Origin: a virus
IMG/VR virus record: IMGVR_UViG_3300030430_003538
Location: 1 to 34,722 of that record
Length of the DNA stretch: 34,722 nucleotides
Direction: 5' to 3' (one strand)
This document shows, one piece after another, positions 28,963-34,722 of this stretch; position 1 is the first letter of the stretch; every line of letters begins with the position of its first letter. The position numbers and the translations under genes are program-made. Below the pieces are notes generated by a model, which did not search any database, had not been told where the DNA came from, and worked only from the letters and a program-made list of their open reading frames with translations.

Positions 28963-30215
28963 TGGGATTATTTGACGATTATTTTTCAAAGGGAGTTCCA
29001 GTTTATGATTCTACAAGTCAAGGCGGTATGACGCAAAGACCTGTTGGTTATATTATAAATAACACTGCAAGTCCAATTCCCAGACCCAACATTCCAGCCA
29101 CACCTAAACCTATGTCTAATTTGAGAATATCTGGTTTACCTGTCTCTAGCCCATTACAGGCAATGGCTGAATATAATGAAAAGATGCAACAGCAAAGAAG
29201 CCCATCTTCAATGTTAGCCAAAATTCGCTCTGGTTTAGGAGCATCTCCTACAAGCCCTGTTGGTATGGCTATTAGCAGTGGCGCACAGAGCTTGCTAGAG
29301 CAGTCTGGATACTCTCCAGTGCCTAGAACCACTGGAGAGATATTCGGCAAGGCTTTAGGGGCGGCTAGAGAGGGTTACTTAGGTGGTGTAGCTCTCGAAA
29401 GAGATTTAGCAAAACAACAAAAACAATTTGAGTTAAGTGAGAGAGAATTAGAGATTTTATATAAAAGGGCTTCAAAAGATAGTGCTTTTGTAGAAAAGCT
29501 AAGATTAGCTGGAATTGACCATACTTCACCAGAAGGGAAAGCGTATATAAAAGAATTACTTAAAAAGTCTCCACAAACGGTTTTTATGGGTGGTGATAAA
29601 CAAAAAGAAGAGGCATATAAATCAGCTTTAGCAACTAGAAAAGATATGATAGAAAAAGTTAATGCTGATAGAGAACTTGGGGCAAGACTAGATATCGCAA
29701 TTGATTTGTTAACTAGTGGAGCGGAAACTGGAAGAATACAAAGTGCTTTAATGCCTCTAAGACAAATAGGTAGAGAACTAGGTTTTCTTTCTGATAAAGA
29801 TGTAAGAAATCTTTCAAACCAAGAAATAATAGAAAGCACAGCCGCTTTTCTAACACCTAGAATGAGAGTTGTTGGCTCTGGTGCTTCTTCCGACAGAGAT
29901 ATGGATTTTTTTGCTAGGGCAACGGTTAGGTTAGCTAACACTCCACAAGCAAATTTAGTTATAGCAAAAATGCAGAAACAACTTATGAACTATAACAAAA
30001 AAAGGTTAGAATTATTTGATGAATATGTAAGTAAAAACGGTAATGATTTCGGTTTTGGTTCTTTTGCTGATGAGAAAATGGGTTCAGTTTATCAAAGAGC
30101 TTCAACAGATGAAGAATTAACTCAATTAATTAAGGACGGTAAATTAAAAAAAGGTGATGTTTATTTTAACGGTTTTGCTAATGAATTTATGATTTTACTG
30201 GAAGAGGATATGTAA
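28962..30215 (+). CDS. Probable internal virion / ejection protein
   Basis: 417 residues; ATG overlaps the previous stop by one base. The N-terminal ~90 residues are Pro/Ser-rich and disordered. A short Gly/Ala region (ISSGAQSLLEQSG) and a long helical region (ERDLAKQQKQFELSERELEI and following) come next. The C-terminal ~60 residues (YQRASTDEELTQLIKDGKLKKGDVYFNG) look like a small folded domain. No enzyme is recognised. Context supports an ejection role. Confidence 0.6.
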   Translation: MGLFDDYFSKGVPVYDSTSQGGMTQRPVGYIINNTASPIPRPNIPATPKPMSNLRISGLPVSSPLQAMAEYNEKMQQQRSPSSMLAKIRSGLGASPTSPVGMAISSGAQSLLEQSGYSPVPRTTGEIFGKALGAAREGYLGGVALERDLAKQQKQFELSERELEILYKRASKDSAFVEKLRLAGIDHTSPEGKAYIKELLKKSPQTVFMGGDKQKEEAYKSALATRKDMIEKVNADRELGARLDIAIDLLTSGAETGRIQSALMPLRQIGRELGFLSDKDVRNLSNQEIIESTAAFLTPRMRVVGSGASSDRDMDFFARATVRLANTPQANLVIAKMQKQLMNYNKKRLELFDEYVSKNGNDFGFGSFADEKMGSVYQRASTDEELTQLIKDGKLKKGDVYFNGFANEFMILLEEDM

Positions 30216-31799
30216 ATGGCAACTTTACCAAAAAGTCCTAGAAATGCTCCGAAAGAAGGTCGTACTTATACAGACATTTTGATTGACATAGGTAGGGCAG
30301 CAGCTCAAGGGTTATCCTTTGGCACTGGTGACGAAATTGAAGCATTTTTAAGGTCAATTGGGTCTGATGCAAGTTATTCAGAGATTGTAAAAGATGTTCG
30401 AGAAAACATTGATCGTTATAGACAAGAAAATCCTGTAGTTGCTTACGGTGCAGAAATTATCGGAGCAATACCTACAGCACTAGTTGGTGGTGGGGCTATT
30501 TTACAAGGAGTAAGTAGAGGAGCAAGCCCATTACAAAAAGCAATGGCTGTTGGTGGTGCGGAAGGTGCTATTTATGGTGCTGGTGCATCTGATACACCTA
30601 CTTTAACAGAAAGAGCAAAATCTGGGGCAATGTCTGCTCCTTTCGGAGCGGTAGGCGGTGCTATAGGTCAAAAGCTTACTCCTGTTTTGCAAGAGGGTGC
30701 TAAATCAATGATAAAAAGGGGATTTCCCCTCACAATCGGGCAAGCGTATGGCGAGCCTCTATCTTCAATAGAGCAGAAAATATCAAGCCCTTTAATGCAA
30801 CCTGTTATTCAAGCTGCTAGAGCTAAACCGCAACAAAAATTTGTTACTGAGACTATTGACAACGCTTTAGCTCCGATTGGCGTGAAATTGCCATTTGGAG
30901 TTACTGGGGAAGAAGCTGTTGATAAAGCTATGGATGCCATTGCAGAGTCTTATGAAGCAATTTTACCTAAAGCAAAATTAAATGTTCAACCAGTAAATAC
31001 AAAAATTGATTCGATTATTGGTAAAGCGATGTTATCCCTCGATAAAGGGGGAGTTTCTCTCACTCCAGATGATGTAAAAGATTTTAGAAAAATTATAAAT
31101 GAAGTTTACGGAAGATTTGCTAGTGGTGCTAACAAAACTATAAGTGGTGAAAGATTTAAAGAATCTGAAGCTTTAATGTCCAAAGCTATAAGGAATTTAA
31201 AAAATCAGGGCAAACTTACAGAGACTAGGTTGTTAAGAGAGGTGCAATCTTCTCTAAGGGATGAGTTTGCTAAACAAAATCCTGATTTACCTGACCTACA
31301 AGCTGCTAACAAAGCATATAGAAATATGATGCCAATTGTAAAAATATCAGATGCCGCAGTGAGCAGACAGGGTGTGTTTACTCCTAGTCGATTGGTCAAA
31401 GAAGAGCAAAAAGGACGAGGAAGAAAAGCAGAAGAAGTAGTCAGAGCTAGGGAAGCAAGAGATATTCTAGGTTCGACCGTAGGAGATTCTGGAACGGCTG
31501 GAAGGCTAATGACAAGCCCAATGAAAACGTTAGCATCTCTGCCAAGTTATCCGCTTTTATCTAGCATGTATGAATTTCCTTCTTTTGGAAGAAATGTAGC
31601 AAAATTACCAGCTTTAGCAACCAAAGGAACTACACCATTTTTAGCGGCAAACGCACCTAGTTTATTGTCTGATTCGCTTTTATCAGAGGCACAAGCTTCA
31701 CCTATGGACAGAGAAGAGATGATGATGAGTTTATTAGAAGAGCAACCATTAAGTATTACAATTAGACCCAAAGGTAGCCAATACCTTTTAACAGATTAA
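30216..31799 (+). CDS. Internal virion / DNA-transfer protein
   Basis: 527 residues starting directly after the previous stop. The N-terminal region (FGTGDEIEAFLRS...YGAEIIGAIPTALVGGGAIL...GGAEGAIYGAGAS...GAVGGAIGQ) has Gly-rich hydrophobic segments suited to membrane insertion. The core (FPLTIGQAYGEPLSSIEQKI...KFVTETIDNALAPIG, later YEAILPKAKLNV) is a pattern I recall from large injected or internal proteins of phages in alphaproteobacteria. It is probably ejected with DNA to form or line the transfer channel. Confidence 0.65.
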   Translation: MATLPKSPRNAPKEGRTYTDILIDIGRAAAQGLSFGTGDEIEAFLRSIGSDASYSEIVKDVRENIDRYRQENPVVAYGAEIIGAIPTALVGGGAILQGVSRGASPLQKAMAVGGAEGAIYGAGASDTPTLTERAKSGAMSAPFGAVGGAIGQKLTPVLQEGAKSMIKRGFPLTIGQAYGEPLSSIEQKISSPLMQPVIQAARAKPQQKFVTETIDNALAPIGVKLPFGVTGEEAVDKAMDAIAESYEAILPKAKLNVQPVNTKIDSIIGKAMLSLDKGGVSLTPDDVKDFRKIINEVYGRFASGANKTISGERFKESEALMSKAIRNLKNQGKLTETRLLREVQSSLRDEFAKQNPDLPDLQAANKAYRNMMPIVKISDAAVSRQGVFTPSRLVKEEQKGRGRKAEEVVRAREARDILGSTVGDSGTAGRLMTSPMKTLASLPSYPLLSSMYEFPSFGRNVAKLPALATKGTTPFLAANAPSLLSDSLLSEAQASPMDREEMMMSLLEEQPLSITIRPKGSQYLLTD

Positions 31800-31809
31800 G
31801 GACTAAAAA

Positions 31810-32688
31810 ATGGCTAAGGATAAATTAACTGACTATAGCTCAACAGCAGCCTCTAATACGGATATTGGTGGTATATCCTTAGCAGAGGGGGGGATGCAAG
31901 TCTCTGATATAAATAACGCTCTGCGAGAACAAATGAGCCATTTGAAAAATTTTGCAGATGGTACTCATGGTATTGATGTTTTGAATTTTCAAGATGATGA
32001 CGCTAGTGCTTCAATAAAGCTACAAGCTCCATCTGTTTTATCTTCTTCGACAACTTTTACGTTGCCTTCCGAAGATGGAACGAATGGTCAATTTATTAAA
32101 ACAGATGGTGCTGGGGCTTTATCTTTTGGGTCAGTGGCTGAATTTACTTTACCGTCAGGACTCGTATTTCCTTACGCTGGTGCATCTGCTCCTACAGGAT
32201 ATTTATTTTGTTTTGGACAAGCCATTAGTCGAACCACTTATGCTAATCTATTTACAGCTATAAGCACTACTTATGGGGTTGGTGATAACTCAACCACATT
32301 TAATTTACCTGATTTGAGAGGGCGGATTATTGCTGGTCAAGACGACATGGGTGGGTCGAGTGCAAATCGTTTGACAAATCAAGCTGGTGGTCTAGATGGT
32401 GATACACTTGGAGCGACTGGTGGTTCAGAGACACACTTAAATACGTCTGCACAATCAGGGCTAGTTGGTCACAGTCACGGAGTTAGTGCAAGTTTACAGA
32501 AAACCACTGGTGGCGGCAGTGCTGTTGATGGTATTGACTTTGACGATAGTGCCAATCAGGGAAATAATGCTGGACAAAATACATCTGCTATAAGTGTAAG
32601 TGTTTCTGGTGTTTCATCGGCAGATGCTTCTGAGGCACATAATAATGTACAACCAACAATAATTTTAAATTATATCATAAAGACTTAA
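31810..32688 (+). CDS. Tail fibre protein with phage tail collar domain
   Basis: 292 residues. Residues ~114-175 carry the collar domain: FPYAGASAPTGYLFCFGQAI, TTYANLFTAISTTYGVGDN and FNLPDLRGRIIAGQDDMGG. A later HSHGVS and a final EAHNNVQPTIILNYIIKT are usual in this family and may form His-metal sites in a trimer. The N-terminus has the phrase SSSTTFTLPSEDGTNGQFI as in the other fibre. It likely forms a short fibre or spike for host contact. Confidence 0.85.
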   Translation: MAKDKLTDYSSTAASNTDIGGISLAEGGMQVSDINNALREQMSHLKNFADGTHGIDVLNFQDDDASASIKLQAPSVLSSSTTFTLPSEDGTNGQFIKTDGAGALSFGSVAEFTLPSGLVFPYAGASAPTGYLFCFGQAISRTTYANLFTAISTTYGVGDNSTTFNLPDLRGRIIAGQDDMGGSSANRLTNQAGGLDGDTLGATGGSETHLNTSAQSGLVGHSHGVSASLQKTTGGGSAVDGIDFDDSANQGNNAGQNTSAISVSVSGVSSADASEAHNNVQPTIILNYIIKT

Positions 32689-32690
32689 AA

Positions 32691-32858
32691 ATGGATAAAT
32701 TGACAGCGCATGAGCTTATCTGCGAGGAGCGATACAAAGGTCTGGTGGAAAAGCTAGAAGATATGAATAAGCGCATGTGGCGTCTTGAAGGTCTCACAAT
32801 GGTATCAACACTGTGCGTGGTAGGAGCGGCTGTAACTGTTGTTACGCTGATTGTTTAA
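32691..32858 (+). CDS. 55-residue membrane protein, coiled coil plus one helix
   Basis: ATG 32691 is two bases after the collar gene stop. The N-terminal half is charged and helical (YKGLVEKLEDMNKRMWRLEG); the C-terminal half is one hydrophobic helix (MVSTLCVVGAAVTVVTLIV). This XhlA-like layout is seen in some small lysis accessory and tail-locus membrane proteins. Its stop TAA overlaps the ATG of the next gene (TAATG). The function is unknown. Confidence 0.6.
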   Translation: MDKLTAHELICEERYKGLVEKLEDMNKRMWRLEGLTMVSTLCVVGAAVTVVTLIV

Positions 32859-33322
32859 TGGTTGTAGCAGAGGCACTTGCTGGTATTGCGCTTGTTAAAG
32901 GTGCAGTAGAGGGAATCAAAGGCGCAATCAATACAGCAAACGATATTTCAGATATTGCTCACCATATTGATGATCTTTTCAGAGGTGAACAAGAAATACA
33001 AAAAAAACGAAGTAAAGCACAAAAAGACCCCTTCTCAATACATTCGGTAGCCGAAGAAACAATAAACTACAAATTAGCGCAAGAACACATGCAAGAGATG
33101 AAAGCTCTAATAAACATGAGGTTTGGAGCTGGTGTCTGGGAATCTATCATAGCTGAGAGAGCTAGAAGAATCGCAGAAGCAAAAGAAGCTGAACGATTAC
33201 AACGTATCGAAAAGAAAAAAGCTCACGATAAATTCATACACGATTTAGAAATTGGGGGTGTAGTAGTAATTGTTTTATGCGGTGCAATTGCTGCTTTAGT
33301 CTTTTCTATCATACTTCTCTAA
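32858..33322 (+). CDS. 154-residue membrane protein, conserved in aquatic phages
   Basis: Start chosen at ATG 32858 (TAATG overlap); an upstream GTG at 32813 would add 15 residues in conflict with the previous gene. It has a hydrophobic N-terminal segment (EALAGIALVKGAVEGIKGAI). The charged middle includes GVWESIIAERARRIAEAKEA. The C-terminal helix at ~133-152 (VVVIVLCGAIAALVFSIILL) spans the membrane. It may act with the preceding small protein in lysis or in the envelope, by inference. It ends the rightward late block. Confidence 0.6.
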   Translation: MVVAEALAGIALVKGAVEGIKGAINTANDISDIAHHIDDLFRGEQEIQKKRSKAQKDPFSIHSVAEETINYKLAQEHMQEMKALINMRFGAGVWESIIAERARRIAEAKEAERLQRIEKKKAHDKFIHDLEIGGVVVIVLCGAIAALVFSIILL

Positions 33323-33362
33323 AACATCTAAGTTATTGTTTTTTAACAAAACATAATTGTGC

Positions 33363-33391
33363 TTGACTAATCTTTGAGAATTAAGTACACT
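33363..33391 (+). promoter_or_regulatory. Strong sigma70-like promoter of the early block
   Basis: TTGACT (33363-33368), 17-base spacer, TACACT (33386-33391). It lies in the 111-base gap between the late block and the small early genes, which is the expected place for an early promoter. It shows phage early genes should be read by unmodified host polymerase. Confidence 0.75.
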
Positions 33392-33397
33392 TTAATG

Positions 33398-33413
33398 GTA
33401 GGGATTTTCCTAC
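33398..33413 (+). other. Hairpin at the expected 5' end of the early mRNA
   Basis: GTAGG (33398-33402) pairs with CCTAC (33409-33413), loop GATTTT, starting seven bases after the -10 box. It may protect the 5' end or be an operator. Confidence 0.4.
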
Positions 33414-33433
33414 GCAATAATGGAGATAGTAAG

Positions 33434-33646
33434 ATGAACAACGTAGATAGAATGATAGCTCAATATACAGATTGGGGATACGACAAAGATCATACCGCAA
33501 TTATTCTTGAGCAGAACAAGCTTGAGTATGACAGGAATTATTTAAGGTCTCAATATACAAAATCAGAGTTTCAACATTTGTTGGATTGTTTAACAGCCTT
33601 AGATTTTTTAGAGCAATCATTTCAGAGAGAGAATGTGGGGGCATAA
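33434..33646 (+). CDS. Small early protein, 70 residues
   Basis: Start chosen at ATG 33434 because GGAGATAG is upstream. An earlier in-frame ATG at 33374 lies inside the promoter spacer, upstream of the expected transcription start, so it cannot be used from this promoter. The protein is soluble, with VDRMIAQYTDWGYDKDHTAI and LEQNKLEYDRNYLRS. No family is recognised. The C-terminal 29 codons are present again at bases 1-90. The first gene behind a strong promoter is often a host-takeover protein. Confidence 0.7.
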   Translation: MNNVDRMIAQYTDWGYDKDHTAIILEQNKLEYDRNYLRSQYTKSEFQHLLDCLTALDFLEQSFQRENVGA

Positions 33647-33662
33647 GCCCCCAGAAGGGAGA
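33557..33662 (+). repeat. Direct repeat, right copy (other copy 1-105)
   Basis: 106 bases matching 1-105, covering the end of the small early gene, the hairpin and the ribosome-binding site of the next gene. Two differences only. The flanking sequence is unrelated downstream. Confidence 0.9.
33636..33653 (+). promoter_or_regulatory. GC hairpin overlapping a stop codon, before a ribosome-binding site
   Basis: TGGGGGC (33636-33642), loop ATAA, GCCCCCA (33647-33653), then GAAGGGAGA and ATG 33668. The 7-bp stem is the same as at 80-96, although the loop is one base longer and the stop codon has changed. Confidence 0.7.
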
Positions 33663-33667
33663 TACAA

Positions 33668-34447
33668 ATGGCAGAATTTATTTACAACGATGGTGGCAGA
33701 GCCGATGCTGGTTACAAAGGCAAAACTGGTGACTGTGTAGTTCGAGCGATAGCGATTGCGGCTAAATTGCCTTATCAGCAAGTTTATGATGACTTAAAAA
33801 ATCTTAACAAGAAACATGCTCAAACAAGAAGAACAAGAGTTGCGAAGAAATTGAAAGAAAAAGGTTCAACTCCTCGCAAAGGCAATTATAAAGAAGTCTA
33901 TCACGATTACATTTTATCGTTGGGTTTCAAGTGGGTATCTACAATGGGAATTGGAACTGGATGTAAAGTTCACGTTCACCCTCATGAATTACCAAACGGA
34001 GTTTTGATTTTAAAACTTTCAAATCATCTAACAACGTTCATCGATGGCTTGGTTCACGACACCTATAATTGCAGTAAGGACGGTAAACGTTGCGTTTACG
34101 GATATTACCATAAAGAGGAAAAACTCACTTATGGATTGGGCGAGTTAATGATGAGAGATTTGCCTGAGTATGATGAAGATGATTTTGAGGATTTTTATTT
34201 ACAGCCAGAAAAGGAGGACAACACTATGGCATTAAATATCAAAGATTTAAATCCAGAGACAATCAACAAGCTCGGTTTACAGACAGAGGTTAAAAAAACA
34301 TCGAAGAGTAAACCTAGTAATACTAGCCGCATGTCTAAGGATAGTTGCAGATCACATGCGCTACAATGTTTGGGGGTGCTTTCAAAGCTAACTCCATCCG
34401 AAAGAAAACGTGTATTGCTCCAAGCAATCAAAGTTAATGAAGTATAA
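33668..34447 (+). CDS. Papain-like cysteine peptidase-like early protein with C-terminal extension
   Basis: 259 residues with a GAAGGGAGA ribosome-binding site. The N-terminal ~160 residues show YNDGGRADAGYKGKTGDCVVRAIAIA (Cys23), then NHLTTFIDGLVHDTYN (His120, Asp131). Phage proteins of this pattern are thought to have a papain-like fold, so Cys23, His120 and Asp131 are candidate catalytic residues. An acidic linker (residues ~167-185) follows, and then a separate ~73-residue domain that has its own strong ribosome-binding site and ATG in the same frame. Whether it acts as protease, amidase or only a binding fold is not known. Confidence 0.65.
   Translation: MAEFIYNDGGRADAGYKGKTGDCVVRAIAIAAKLPYQQVYDDLKNLNKKHAQTRRTRVAKKLKEKGSTPRKGNYKEVYHDYILSLGFKWVSTMGIGTGCKVHVHPHELPNGVLILKLSNHLTTFIDGLVHDTYNCSKDGKRCVYGYYHKEEKLTYGLGELMMRDLPEYDEDDFEDFYLQPEKEDNTMALNIKDLNPETINKLGLQTEVKKTSKSKPSNTSRMSKDSCRSHALQCLGVLSKLTPSERKRVLLQAIKVNEV
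34226..34447 (+). CDS. In-frame internal start: separate 73-residue product
   Basis: AAGGAGG (34211-34217), a perfect ribosome-binding site, lies eight bases before ATG 34226, inside the 33668 gene and in the same frame. The short product (MALNIKDLNPETINKLGLQT...LTPSERKRVLLQAIKV) has a basic middle and a helical end (SHALQCLGVLSKLTPSERKR). It could be made alone as well as fused to the peptidase-like domain. A similar gene may be separate in relatives, with the stop codon lost here. Confidence 0.6.
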   Translation: MALNIKDLNPETINKLGLQTEVKKTSKSKPSNTSRMSKDSCRSHALQCLGVLSKLTPSERKRVLLQAIKVNEV

Positions 34448-34453
34448 AAAGGT

Positions 34454-34468
34454 GGGGGCATTGCCCCC
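34454..34468 (+). promoter_or_regulatory. GC hairpin before a ribosome-binding site, third copy
   Basis: GGGGGC (34454-34459), loop ATT, GCCCCC (34463-34468), followed by AAAGGGAGAG and ATG 34485. Here the stop codon (34445-34447) lies just before the hairpin instead of in it. Confidence 0.65.
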
Positions 34469-34484
34469 TCAAAGGGAGAGTAAA

Positions 34485-34722
34485 ATGGTGAGACAAATTG
34501 TAAAAGATGCAATGAAGGTAGACGAATTTGCATATAAAGTAGAATGTGTTTGGTTAGATAATGAAAATTTATTTGAAGGCACTTTAGAAGAAGTTGACGA
34601 AAAGTTTGACGACCAACAAATAATCTATGAGATGGAGTGGATACTTGATACAGAAAATTCAAATCTACATGAAAACAACAACGAAGTAGATTTGAAAGTG
34701 TACAGAAAAAATATTCGCCAGA
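34485..34722 (+). CDS. Early protein, 3' end outside the window
   Basis: ATG 34485 has AAAGGGAGAG upstream. 79 codons are visible with no stop. The protein is acidic (VDEFAYKVECVWLDNENLFE, then GTLEEVDEKFDDQQ). No family is recognised. It belongs to the early block behind the 33363 promoter. Confidence 0.65.
   Translation, partial: MVRQIVKDAMKVDEFAYKVECVWLDNENLFEGTLEEVDEKFDDQQIIYEMEWILDTENSNLHENNNEVDLKVYRKNIRQ

Noticed and set aside
29375-29941. 188-codon leftward open frame
   Set aside because: It is opposite the internal virion protein gene in a block where all genes run rightward, has Ser/Leu-rich shadow composition, and no ribosome-binding site.
33331-33352. Possible terminator after the late block (TTGTT-TTTT-AACAA)
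   Set aside because: The stem is only five A/T-rich pairs with one G-C and there is no following T-run. It is too weak to call.
34195-34662. 155-codon leftward open frame at the right end
   Set aside because: It crosses two rightward genes and their hairpin spacer, and its composition matches an antisense shadow. No start signal is seen.
1-34722. CRISPR arrays, tRNA genes, insertion sequences, integrase or attachment site
   Set aside because: No regularly spaced repeats, no cloverleaf-like sequence in the spacers, no transposase or recombinase motifs were seen in any reading frame.

Overview
This window looks like most of the genome of a tailed double-stranded DNA phage, AT-rich and densely packed, with many genes overlapping by 4 to 20 bases. 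The portal resembles the P22 type, the major capsid protein resembles the SU10/DUF5309 family, and there is a gp10-like tail protein and a set of internal/ejection-type proteins, so a short-tailed (podovirus-like) particle is the best reading. Small DUF5872 proteins, glycine-linker tail proteins and a GTA-type holin suggest an aquatic phage of an alphaproteobacterium; the host is inferred, not shown. No integrase, CI-like repressor, DNA polymerase, helicase, primase, RNA polymerase or tRNA is visible.

Layout. Bases 1-707 are the end of a rightward early block: the tail of a small gene, a 30-residue membrane peptide and an unknown 161-residue protein. They end at a strong terminator (794-832). 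A leftward operon runs from 4931 down to 780. It holds a PD-(D/E)XK exonuclease, a Rad52/ERF-like annealing protein, SSB, a DnaA-domain-IV-like protein and a small HTH protein, followed by lysis genes (T4-type lysozyme, an EF-hand two-helix membrane protein, a small exported-looking protein, a 3TM-type holin) and a 53-residue protein. A divergent control region (4932-5149) separates this from the rightward block. It carries a sigma70-like promoter, a 16-bp palindrome and a structured leader.

The rightward block begins with a Cro-like protein, a resolvase-like nuclease, an MT-A70 methyltransferase and a replication-initiator-like protein that contains iteron-like repeats. It continues with the terminase subunits, a string of tiny basic proteins, a large polyvalent-type protein, portal, scaffold, capsid (followed by a terminator at 18705-18732), adaptor, fibres and other tail proteins, internal proteins, a collar-domain fibre and two small membrane proteins (to 33322). 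A new promoter (33363-33391) then starts an early block of small genes that runs off the right end.

The genes fit one lytic programme: early small proteins, recombination and replication that rely on the host polymerase, packaging, head and tail assembly, DNA ejection and lysis. Points of most interest are (i) a diverged 105/106-base duplication at the left end and at 33557-33662; (ii) GC hairpins placed just before ribosome-binding sites in the early block; (iii) a perfect internal ribosome-binding site and in-frame ATG inside the cysteine-peptidase-like gene; (iv) an out-of-frame gene nested in the end of the polyvalent protein gene; and (v) a lysozyme with Cys in place of the T4 Asp20. Several genes of 18 to 55 codons are reported here from direct reading.
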